From NCBI RefSeq assembly GCF_033060595.1, contig NZ_CP133038.1, positions 682,001-746,000 of the forward strand: 64,000 nt of DNA, given 5' to 3'. The position numbers were made by a program, and so were the translations under genes. Every line of letters begins with the position of its first letter. Position 1 is the stretch's first letter. The stretch comes from Pyramidobacter sp. YE332 (GTDB taxonomy: Bacteria > Synergistota > Synergistia > Synergistales > Dethiosulfovibrionaceae). The notes under the pieces are model-generated. The model worked only from the letters and a program-made list of their open reading frames with translations. It had not been told where the DNA came from and did no database searches. This document shows positions 57,166 to 64,000 of this stretch, in pieces.

Positions 57166-57232
57166 ATGGGGAATGTGGATATAATAAGAAAAAGATTGGA
57201 GATTTTTGATTTTCTGAGAAGGAGTGCGAAAG

Positions 57233-58294
57233 TTGAAAGACCTGAAGATTTTAACAGGCTGTGTCGCCGTGCTGACGGTGATCGCCGTGGGAGTCGTCCT
57301 GCAGGCGGCGCAGAACGTCTTTTTGCCTCTGGTGATCGCCTGGATCATTTCATATATCATGGCGCCGGGAGTGCGTTTCATGACGCGTCTGAAAGTGCCG
57401 GTCGAAATCACCACGTTCCTGCTGCTGGCGCTGCTGCTGTACATCACGTCGCAGGCGGGCAGCTTCCTGAGCCAGCTGTTCGTCGGTTCGACCGACAAGT
57501 TCATGAACTATTACGAACAGCTCGTCGCCATCTGGAACCAGTTCTCGGCCAAATACAACATCACCGCCACCTACCTGCGGGGCGTGGACTGGGGCGGGGC
57601 GCTGCGTTCCTATATCATCGCGCTGTCGGGGTCGATCGTCACGATCCTGTCCAAAACGGTGATGGTGATCGTCTTTCTGATGTTCATCCTCTTCGGCAGT
57701 CCCTACGTGGAGTATAAAATGCGCAAGGCGTTTCCGCAGAAGAGCGGACAGGTCATGAACATCCTCGATTCGATCTCGACGCAGATCGGTCGTTTCCTTT
57801 CGGTGATGACGCTGATCAGCGGCGCGACGGGGATCCTGATCTGGCTGGGGCTGAGCTGGATCGGCGTCGATTTCGCGCCGACGTGGGGCGTGCTGGCGTT
57901 CTTCCTGAACTTCATTCCCACGGTCGGTTCGATCGTCGCTTCGGTGCCGCCGATCCTGATTTCGATCGTACAGTTTTATCCTGCGGCGGCCGGCGCTGTG
58001 TTCGGCATCCCGCCGCAGGTCTTCATGACGATCGGCGTGATTCTGTCGGTACAGGTGACGATCGGCAACATCATCACGCCCAAGGTGATGGGCGACAGCA
58101 TGAATCTCAGTCCGGTCATGATCCTGGTTTCGCTGCTGCTCTGGGGCTGGCTCTGGGGCGTGGCGGGGGCGCTGCTTTCCATGCCGATCGCCGGTATCAT
58201 CAAGATCATCTGCGACAACGTCGACCAGTTGAAGATGGTCGGCGTGCTGATGAGTTCCGGGCAGTCGTTCGAGAAGGAATTCAAGACCGAATAG
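57233..58294 (+). CDS. AI-2E family transporter (PerM/YdiK-type membrane protein)
   Basis: 353 residues with seven or eight helices. NFIPTVGSIVASVPPILISI and IGNIITPKVMGDSMNLSPVM are diagnostic of the AI-2E exporter/UPF0118 family, which includes TqsA and sodium-proton antiporters. The TTG start at 57233 is placed by AGAAGGAG eight bases upstream; a GTG three codons earlier overlaps that site. What it transports cannot be told. It follows the grd terminator, so it is probably separate. Confidence 0.85.
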   Translation: MKDLKILTGCVAVLTVIAVGVVLQAAQNVFLPLVIAWIISYIMAPGVRFMTRLKVPVEITTFLLLALLLYITSQAGSFLSQLFVGSTDKFMNYYEQLVAIWNQFSAKYNITATYLRGVDWGGALRSYIIALSGSIVTILSKTVMVIVFLMFILFGSPYVEYKMRKAFPQKSGQVMNILDSISTQIGRFLSVMTLISGATGILIWLGLSWIGVDFAPTWGVLAFFLNFIPTVGSIVASVPPILISIVQFYPAAAGAVFGIPPQVFMTIGVILSVQVTIGNIITPKVMGDSMNLSPVMILVSLLLWGWLWGVAGALLSMPIAGIIKIICDNVDQLKMVGVLMSSGQSFEKEFKTE

Positions 58295-58385
58295 CGTTCC
58301 GCCGGTGAAACGGCGTATGGATTCCCGGCGGTGAAAAAGGGCGGCGGCGTTTTTTCGAGAGGATCGAGAAAGGGGGTGGGTATGG

Positions 58386-59030
58386 ATGAAATGGAGCGGG
58401 ATTTTCACGGGGAAGAGGACACCGGATGAAAAAGCCCCCATGGATTTTTCCGCGGAGACCGCGGTGGTCGGCGAGAAAACGGCGGTTCCCGCCGACGGCG
58501 AAGTCGGCTGCCGGGCTGCCGAGACCGAAGCGGAAGGCCGCGGCGGCGCGGCGGAGAATAAAACGGTCTCTGCCGCGCCGGAGCTCCCTCTTTGCGACGT
58601 GACGGTGCGCATGCGCATCAACGGTACGGGCGACGTCGCCAAAGCGGCGCTTTATCTGGCGCTTTCGGACGGGATCGGCGAAGAGCGCCGCATCAAGGAA
58701 GCGCTGAGCGCCTGCGGGTGGCGCGGCGTGGCCACCGAAGTGGGCGGCATTTCCGGCGAGCTTGCCGCGAAGGCCAGCCGTGCTCTGGTCGGCGCGGCGC
58801 TGAACAGCGGCGTCGTGCGCAAGGACGGCGCGGAAATGCACGCGCTCATGCACGCGGCGCAGGAAGCCTTCAAATCTTTCATTCCCTGCGGCCTGCTCGA
58901 AACGAGCGTCGGCGCCAAGATCGCCATCGTGCGCAATGCTCAATGGCTGGCCGTGGCCGTCGCCGGCGATGCGGCCTTTCATGCCATCGCCCACCACGAG
59001 CGCGTCAGCGTCGGCGTCATGCACATTTGA
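58386..59030 (+). CDS. HutP family protein with N-terminal extension
   Basis: 214 residues. The last 145 or so match HutP: KAALYLALSDGIGEERRIKE, TEVGGISGELAAKASRALVG, KIAIVRNAQWLAVAVAGDAA and the ending HERVSVGVMHI. Bacillus HutP is an RNA-binding antiterminator that needs L-histidine and Mg2+ and controls the hut operon. Here about 65 extra, low-complexity N-terminal residues precede the domain, and no hut genes are adjacent. The usual dipeptide contacts cannot be judged by eye. ATG at 58386 follows a purine-rich AAAGGGGGTGGG; a later Met (58440) is possible. Confidence 0.75.
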   Translation: MKWSGIFTGKRTPDEKAPMDFSAETAVVGEKTAVPADGEVGCRAAETEAEGRGGAAENKTVSAAPELPLCDVTVRMRINGTGDVAKAALYLALSDGIGEERRIKEALSACGWRGVATEVGGISGELAAKASRALVGAALNSGVVRKDGAEMHALMHAAQEAFKSFIPCGLLETSVGAKIAIVRNAQWLAVAVAGDAAFHAIAHHERVSVGVMHI

Positions 59031-59074
59031 GTCGTTTCGCGCGGTGCGGCCTCCGTGAGGAGACTTTTCAACTC

Positions 59075-59102
59075 TTGCGCGAAAGCTCAAGTTGTGTTAA
59101 AT
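59075..59102 (+). promoter_or_regulatory. Possible rpmE promoter
   Basis: TTGCGC (59075-59080), 16 bp, TTAAAT (59097-59102), 50 bp before the start codon. Confidence 0.5.
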
Positions 59103-59151
59103 TCTACCAATGTAAATGGAAGATCTTTGTACGCTAGGAGGTGCACAAAGT

Positions 59152-59385
59152 ATGAAAAAGGACATCCATCCCAATTACGTTGAATGCCAGGTGACCTGCG
59201 CCTGCGGCAACCATTTCGTGACCCGCGCCACGGTCCCGGAGATCAAGGTCGGCGTGTGTTCGGCCTGTCATCCCTTCTTCACGGGCAAGAAGAGCCGCGT
59301 CGTTTCCGAAGCCGGCCGCCTCGAGAAGTTCAACAGAAAGTACGCCGGCATGAACTACGGCCAGAGAGAAGAGAGTTCGGACTAA
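59152..59385 (+). CDS. rpmE: 50S ribosomal protein L31
   Basis: 77 residues, [20 protein letters not shown] onward, behind TAGGAGGTG. The four zinc-binding cysteines (Cys at VECQ, TCACG and CSAC) mark the zinc-containing C+ form. It is followed by a compact terminator and then the thyX-DUF1385-prfA-prmC group, a common neighbourhood. Confidence 0.96.
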   Translation: MKKDIHPNYVECQVTCACGNHFVTRATVPEIKVGVCSACHPFFTGKKSRVVSEAGRLEKFNRKYAGMNYGQREESSD

Positions 59386-59389
59386 AAAG

Positions 59390-59415
59390 ACGGGGCCTGC
59401 GCCCCGTTTTTTTTT
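59390..59415 (+). terminator. Terminator of rpmE
   Basis: ACGGGGC-CTGC-GCCCCGT followed by eight more T. Confidence 0.93.
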
Positions 59416-59512
59416 CAACTGCGTTTTGCGCCCCGCCGGGGCGTTGCCGCATAAATATGCCGGGCGTTCGAGCATCCGTTTCGTGCCCGGCGTTCAAAGG
59501 AGGTTTTGAACG

Positions 59513-60157
59513 ATGGAGATCAAAATTATCAACAAGACGCCCGATTTCCTGCGCACGATCTGGACGGCCGGACGCACCTGCCACAGCACCATGGCGCCGC
59601 AGGAGCTTTTCGAACTCGACGAGAGCGAGGGCAAAATGCTCAAGCTGGTGAACTTTCTGCTGAAAGCCCGCCATCTCAGCACGCTGGAGCACTGCTCCGT
59701 GACCTACGCCGTGGCGGGCGTGTCGCGCACGCTGCTGGCGCAGTACAGCCGCCACCGCATCGGCGTTTCCCTGTCGGTGCAGAGTCAGCGTTACGTCTCC
59801 GAAGGCACGGAGAAGCGCGGGCAGACGTTCGAGTACGTCACGCCGCCCACGATCGCCGCCGATCCGGCGAGACTGTCCGCTTACCAGGCCGCCATGGCCG
59901 CCGCTCAGAAGGGCTACGACGAACTGGTCGCCGCCGGCGCGCCCATGGAAGACGCGCGCTTCGCGCTGCCCGGCGGCATCTGCACGAACTTCGTCACCAC
60001 GCTGAACCTGCGTTCGCTGCTCGACATCTACGAAAAGCGCGTGCTCGTCTCCGGCGCGCAGTGGGAAGTGCGCGAGATGGTGCGCCGCATGGCCGAACTG
60101 CTGGTGGAGAAGGAACCGTGGCTGGCCGGCGTTTTCGAAGGAGTCTCGCCAAAGTGA
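59513..60157 (+). CDS. thyX: FAD-dependent thymidylate synthase
   Basis: 214 residues. ThyX makes dTMP from dUMP with methylene-tetrahydrofolate, FAD and NADPH. The signature region is YSRHRIGVSLSVQSQRYVSE; it has eight residues between RHR and the catalytic Ser, one more than the textbook RHRx7S motif. DARFALPGGICTNFVTTLNL and EVREMVRRMAELL complete the fold. AAAGGAGG precedes the ATG. The stop overlaps the GTG start of the next gene. Confidence 0.93.
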   Translation: MEIKIINKTPDFLRTIWTAGRTCHSTMAPQELFELDESEGKMLKLVNFLLKARHLSTLEHCSVTYAVAGVSRTLLAQYSRHRIGVSLSVQSQRYVSEGTEKRGQTFEYVTPPTIAADPARLSAYQAAMAAAQKGYDELVAAGAPMEDARFALPGGICTNFVTTLNLRSLLDIYEKRVLVSGAQWEVREMVRRMAELLVEKEPWLAGVFEGVSPK

Positions 60158-61119
60158 CCTTTTCTGCGGCGAAAAAATTTTCCGCGGCGCTGACCGTCTC
60201 GATGGCGGCCCTTGCCGCGGAAACGGAGGACGGACGTCCCGCTCCCATGCCCGTGGGCGGGCAAGCCGTCATCGAAGGCGTGCTCATGAAGGGCTACACC
60301 CGCTGGGGATTGGCGGTGCGCCGCGCCGACGGCGAGATCGTCACCGAGCACTGGCCCGCCAAAAACTGGAGCAAGACCGGCTGGGGCAAGATCCCCGTCG
60401 TCCGCGGTTTTCTCAACATGATCGAGATGCTGCGCGAAGGCTTCAGGGCCTTGTCCAAGTCCGCCAGCCTCTCCCTCGGCGAGGACGACGAGATGACGAC
60501 CCGCGACGTGTTTCTGACGGGACTCGTAGCGGCGATTATGGTGATCGGGCTCTTCATCGTGCTGCCGGTTTACGCCGCCGACTGGATCCGCCGCGCCGCC
60601 GGATTGTCGGCCTGGAGCGGCCACCTGATCGAAGGCTGCGTGCGCGGGGGAGTGTTCGTCGCCTATCTGGGCATGATCGGCCTGTGGAAGGACATGGCCC
60701 GCGTGCTCGCTTACCACGGCGCCGAACACAAGACTATCAACGCCTACGAGTCCTGCCGCCCCATGACGGTGGAGTCCGTGAGCCGCTGCTCGCGCCTGCA
60801 CCCCCGCTGCGGCACGTCGTTTCTGCTCATCGTCGTGATCGTCAGCATCGTCGTCTTTTCCCTGGCGGGCCCCGGCGGCATCGTCTGGCGCGTCGGCTCG
60901 CGCGTCTGCCTGATCCCCGTGGTCGTCGGCGTGTCCTACGAGTTCATCCGCGCCATGTCGCGGCTGGGGCGCGCCGGGCGCTGCCTCATGGCGCCGGCCA
61001 TGTCGCTCCAGTATCTGACCACGAGAGAGCCGGGGGCCGATCAGGTGGAAGTGGGCATCCGCTCCCTCGAAGAAGCTCTCGATCTGAAATTCGATTCTGA
61101 CCGCACGGAGGCCGTCTGA
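60154..61119 (+). CDS. DUF1385 family membrane protein
   Basis: 321 residues with GTG start overlapping the thyX stop (GTGA) and GAAGGAG ten bases upstream. VGGQAVIEGVLMKG and YHGAEHKTINAYE are the defining DUF1385 motifs; about four helices follow from residue 125. Function is unknown, but the gene is widely linked to prfA and rpmE in Firmicutes, Thermotogota and Synergistota, and its stop touches the prfA start, so it is translationally coupled here. Confidence 0.9.
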   Translation: MTFSAAKKFSAALTVSMAALAAETEDGRPAPMPVGGQAVIEGVLMKGYTRWGLAVRRADGEIVTEHWPAKNWSKTGWGKIPVVRGFLNMIEMLREGFRALSKSASLSLGEDDEMTTRDVFLTGLVAAIMVIGLFIVLPVYAADWIRRAAGLSAWSGHLIEGCVRGGVFVAYLGMIGLWKDMARVLAYHGAEHKTINAYESCRPMTVESVSRCSRLHPRCGTSFLLIVVIVSIVVFSLAGPGGIVWRVGSRVCLIPVVVGVSYEFIRAMSRLGRAGRCLMAPAMSLQYLTTREPGADQVEVGIRSLEEALDLKFDSDRTEAV

Positions 61120-62196
61120 ATGAACCTGGAACCGAAACTGCGCGAACTGGAAGCGCTTTACGTCGAACTTGAAAGGAAGATGGCCGATCCCGCCGTCGTC
61201 TCCGATCTCAAGGAGATGCAGAACCTCGGCAAGAAGCACGCCGAACTGGAAGAAGTCGTCGGCGATTATCGCCGCTACCGTCGGGTCCGGGATGAGATCG
61301 CCGAGGCCAGAGAACTGGCCGGCGGCGGCGACCGCGAGCTGGCCGAGCTGGCCAAGATGGAGCTGGAAGAAAAGGAGCCTCTGCTCGCCGAGATCGAGGA
61401 GCAGCTGCGCGTCGCCCTGCTGCCCAAGGATCCCAACGACGAGAAAGACGTCATCATGGAGATCCGCGCCGGCACCGGCGGCGACGAAGCCAGTCTGTTC
61501 GCGGCCGACCTGTTCCGCATGTACTCGCGCTATGCCGAGCGCGAGGGCTGGAAGCTCGAGATCGTCGACGAGAACGAGACCGAAGTCGGCGGCTACAAGG
61601 AGATCGTGCTGCAGATCCACGGCCACGGCGTGTACAGCCAGCTCAAGTACGAGAGCGGCGTGCACCGCGTGCAGCGCGTCCCCGCCACCGAAGCGGGCGG
61701 ACGCATCCACACCTCGGCAGCGACCGTCGTCGTCATGCCCGTCGCCGACGACATCGACATCGAGATCCGTCCCGAAGACCTGAAGATCGACACCTACCGT
61801 TCCAGCGGCGCCGGCGGCCAGCACGTCAACATGACCGACTCGGCCGTGCGCATCACGCACCTGCCCACCGGGCTGGTGGTCACCTGCCAGGACGAGCGCT
61901 CGCAGATCAAAAACCGCGCCAAGGCCCTGCAGGTGCTCAAGACCCGCCTCTACGACGCCGAAGTGGAGAAGCAGCGCAGCGCCGAATCGGCCGAGCGCAA
62001 GGGCATGATCGGCTCCGGCGACCGTTCCGAGCGCATCCGCACCTACAACTATCCGCAGAACCGCGTCACCGATCACCGCATCGGCCTGACGCTTTACAAG
62101 CTCGAATACATGATGGACGGCGACCTTTACGAGATGATCAAAGCCCTCGTCATGGCCGAGCAGGCCGCCAAGCTCGAAGCGCTCGATGGTGTATAA
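61120..62196 (+). CDS. prfA: Peptide chain release factor 1
   Basis: 358 residues. The GGQ motif that triggers peptide release is at residues 232-234 ([19 protein letters not shown]), and the rest ([40 protein letters not shown]) is standard RF1. ATG directly follows the DUF1385 stop. It overlaps prmC, whose product methylates the GGQ glutamine. Confidence 0.97.
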   Translation: MNLEPKLRELEALYVELERKMADPAVVSDLKEMQNLGKKHAELEEVVGDYRRYRRVRDEIAEARELAGGGDRELAELAKMELEEKEPLLAEIEEQLRVALLPKDPNDEKDVIMEIRAGTGGDEASLFAADLFRMYSRYAEREGWKLEIVDENETEVGGYKEIVLQIHGHGVYSQLKYESGVHRVQRVPATEAGGRIHTSAATVVVMPVADDIDIEIRPEDLKIDTYRSSGAGGQHVNMTDSAVRITHLPTGLVVTCQDERSQIKNRAKALQVLKTRLYDAEVEKQRSAESAERKGMIGSGDRSERIRTYNYPQNRVTDHRIGLTLYKLEYMMDGDLYEMIKALVMAEQAAKLEALDGV

Positions 62197-63046
62197 GCCC
62201 GGCACGCTGGGCGAACTGCGCGCGCTTTTGGCCGCCGAGCTGAAGGAACTCGATTCGCCGCTTCTCGAAGCCGACCTGATCCTCGCTCATTATGCCGGCA
62301 AAGGGCGCGCCTGGGTCCACGCTCATCTGCCCGACGCCGCGCCCGCCGCCGTGGCGGAAGCGGCGCTGTCGGCCTGCGACCGGCGCAAGACGCGCGAGCC
62401 GCTGCAATACATTTTGGGCTGCTGCGATTTCGACGGCCTTTCGCTGCTCGTCGAGGCGGGCTGCCTCGTGCCGCGCCCCGAAACGGAGCTGCTGGTGGAA
62501 TGCGCGGCGGCAAATTTCGACGGCGGCGCGTTCCTCGACTGGGGCACAGGCACCGGCTGCGTGGCGCTGGCGCTGCTGAACCGCTTTCCGAACGCGCGGG
62601 CGCTGATGGTGGAAAAAAATCCCGCCGACCTGCACTGCGCGCGACGCAATCTGGAAAAGTTCGGCTTCTCTCCTCGCGCCCGCCTGATCGCCAGCGAGGC
62701 GCCCGAAGACATTCCCGGTTGCGAGGTCTCGCTCGTGGTGTCCAATCCCCCCTACGTCCCTTCCGGCGAAATCGAGCGTTTGATGCCCGAAGTCTCGCGT
62801 TACGAGCCGCGGCTGGCCCTTGACGGCGGTCCCGACGGGCTGGAGCCGTACCGCTGGCTTTTTGAGCTCTGCGGGCGCGTGCTGCGCCCGGGCGGCTTCT
62901 TCTGCGTCGAGTACGGCGGCGGCGCGCAGACGGCAGCGCTGCGCGCGCTCGCGCCGAAAGCTTTTCGTGAAACGGTTCTCTTGCGCGATATTGCCGGTTG
63001 TGATAGAGTGATCGGGTGGCGTTTTGCCGATGTTTTGCCGCAATGA
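62186..63046 (+). CDS. prmC: Release factor glutamine methyltransferase
   Basis: 286 residues. NPPYVP (Asn187 onward) is the catalytic N-P-P-Y motif for glutamine N5 methylation, [15 protein letters not shown] is the SAM-binding motif I, and the N-terminal helical domain contains [16 protein letters not shown] at 62186 overlaps the prfA end by 11 bp; GTG at 62189 is an alternative start. Confidence 0.95.
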   Translation: MVYKPGTLGELRALLAAELKELDSPLLEADLILAHYAGKGRAWVHAHLPDAAPAAVAEAALSACDRRKTREPLQYILGCCDFDGLSLLVEAGCLVPRPETELLVECAAANFDGGAFLDWGTGTGCVALALLNRFPNARALMVEKNPADLHCARRNLEKFGFSPRARLIASEAPEDIPGCEVSLVVSNPPYVPSGEIERLMPEVSRYEPRLALDGGPDGLEPYRWLFELCGRVLRPGGFFCVEYGGGAQTAALRALAPKAFRETVLLRDIAGCDRVIGWRFADVLPQ

Positions 63047-63140
63047 AACGTTTCTTGACTTTGATATAATCTCGAATATGTTTCTTGTTTACACCCGCTG
63101 ACGTCAGCGGAAAATCTCCGTGCAGAGAGGAAGATTTTAG

Positions 63141-64000
63141 ATGGAAGAAAGAGATGTTGTCATCATTGGCGGAGGCCCTGCCGGAATGGCTGCGGCCGTT
63201 TACTGCCGGCGCGCCGGACTGAAAACGGTCGTGCTGGAGCGGGGCAACTGGGGCGGCGCGATCAACCGCACCGAGGAGATCGAGAACTATCCCGCCATCA
63301 AGCACAGCAGCGGCCCCGAGATCGGCAAGATGTTCGTCGAGCACGCCAAGGCTTTCAACGCCGAGATGATCGACTGCACCGTCAACAGCATCAAGGAAGA
63401 CGGCAAGTTCAAGGTCGTTAGCACCAGCAAGGGCGATTACAAGGCCAAGGTCGTCATCGTGGCGACCGGCGCCGAGTTCCGCAAGCTGGGCTGCCCCGGC
63501 GAAGCCGAATACACCGGCAAAGGCGTGAGCTACTGCGCGACCTGCGACGCCGCCTTTACCGAAGGCGTCGACGTGGCCGTGGTCGGCGGCGGCAACACGG
63601 CCGTCGAAGAGGGCTGCTACCTGACCCAGTTCGCCAATAAAGTCTACATCATCCATCGCCGCGACCAGTTCCGCGCCGACGAGATGGCCGTCGAGCGCAT
63701 GCTCAAGAATCCTAAAGTCCAGCCCGTCTACAGCTCGGTCGTCGAGTCGATCGAGGGCGACGGCGACTTCGTGCAGAAGGTCGTGCTCAAGAACGTCAAG
63801 ACCGGCGAGATCAGCGACCTGCCCGTCGAGTTCGTGTTCATGTTCGTCGGCACCGAGCCCAACAACGAGCTCGTCAAGGATCTCGTCAAGTGCACCGAAA
63901 AGGGCGGCTGGGTCGTGGCCAACAGCAACATGGAAACCAGCGTCCCCGGCATCCTCGTCGCCGGCGACGTGCGCGACACGCCCCTGCGCCAGGTCATCAC
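63141..64000 (+). CDS. trxB: Thioredoxin reductase (partial, runs off the window)
   Basis: 286 codons are present. DVVIIGGGPAGMAAAVYCRR binds FAD, YCATCD (Cys132 and Cys135) is the redox-active pair, and VAVVGGGNTAVEEGCYL the NADPH domain. AGGAAG precedes the ATG. Upstream, TTGACT (63055-63060), 16 bp, TATGTT (63077-63082) or a TATAAT at 63065-63070 could serve as promoter. Together with trxA at 53.0 kb it could supply reducing power to glycine reductase and Tpx. Confidence 0.94.
   Translation, partial: MEERDVVIIGGGPAGMAAAVYCRRAGLKTVVLERGNWGGAINRTEEIENYPAIKHSSGPEIGKMFVEHAKAFNAEMIDCTVNSIKEDGKFKVVSTSKGDYKAKVVIVATGAEFRKLGCPGEAEYTGKGVSYCATCDAAFTEGVDVAVVGGGNTAVEEGCYLTQFANKVYIIHRRDQFRADEMAVERMLKNPKVQPVYSSVVESIEGDGDFVQKVVLKNVKTGEISDLPVEFVFMFVGTEPNNELVKDLVKCTEKGGWVVANSNMETSVPGILVAGDVRDTPLRQVI

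Overview
The window looks like chromosomal DNA of a GC-rich, amino-acid-fermenting, diderm anaerobe. The best fit by gene content is Synergistota, probably close to Pyramidobacter; this is inferred from gene content, not from a search. The clues are outer-membrane porins with one N-terminal SLH domain, a selenocysteine-containing glycine/betaine-type reductase with its GrdX partner and thioredoxin system, a double-cubane reductase with its activase, HypCDE, ThyX in place of ThyA, and several organic-acid and amino-acid uptake systems.

Layout. 0-2.6 kb: tripartite tricarboxylate transporter genes (tctC, partial tctB) divergent from a LysR regulator. 3-10.4 kb: a carboxylate/peptide module holding a gamma-glutamyltransferase-like protein, a DUF6305 protein, a stand-alone malonate decarboxylase alpha-subunit homologue, a DctM-type permease, a small membrane protein and a membrane-anchored AstE/AspA-type zinc hydrolase. 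10.7-17.4 kb: ogt, an orphan lipoprotein behind a palindromic operator, a ZIP transporter, two methyltransferases, an IS30 remnant, tpx and a lactamase-fold protein. 17.6-21.1 kb: pstSCAB.

21.4-32.5 kb is the most unusual part. It holds four copies of an SLH-porin gene: one frameshifted, two intact, and one reduced to a 3' fragment fused to a duplicated 5' end of murJ. They are interspersed with two toxin-antitoxin modules, a frameshifted AAA ATPase, long palindromes and a dispersed hairpin repeat. Two porins share about 500 nearly identical bases covering leader, signal peptide and SLH domain, then diverge in the barrel. This resembles gene conversion or cassette shuffling of a surface protein.

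32.5-39.6 kb is the conserved translation block: a parS-like site, tuf, rpmG, tRNA-Trp, secE, nusG, rplKA, an L10 leader, rplJL, then an amidohydrolase and six tRNAs. rpoBC does not follow rplL. 39.7-47 kb: three paralogous amino-acid-binding proteins, one permease, one ATPase, a radical SAM protein, and a YjiM/YjiL-type reductase-activase pair. 47.3-50.2 kb: a frameshifted sodium symporter and an AlbA-type regulator. 50.4-52.8 kb: hypCDE. 53-57.1 kb: trxA, then a glycine riboswitch controlling grdX-grdE-grdB, where grdB carries an in-frame UGA for selenocysteine; trxB lies at the window end. 57.2-63 kb: an AI-2E-family permease, a HutP-like protein, rpmE, thyX, a DUF1385 protein, prfA and prmC.

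Four genes (porin 1, the AAA ATPase, relB, the sodium symporter) each look shortened by one base inside a short homopolymer. Either these are real inactivating or phase-variable changes, or the assembly has homopolymer deletion errors. Gene starts were placed by ribosome-binding site, stop-start overlap and family alignment from memory; no database search was possible.
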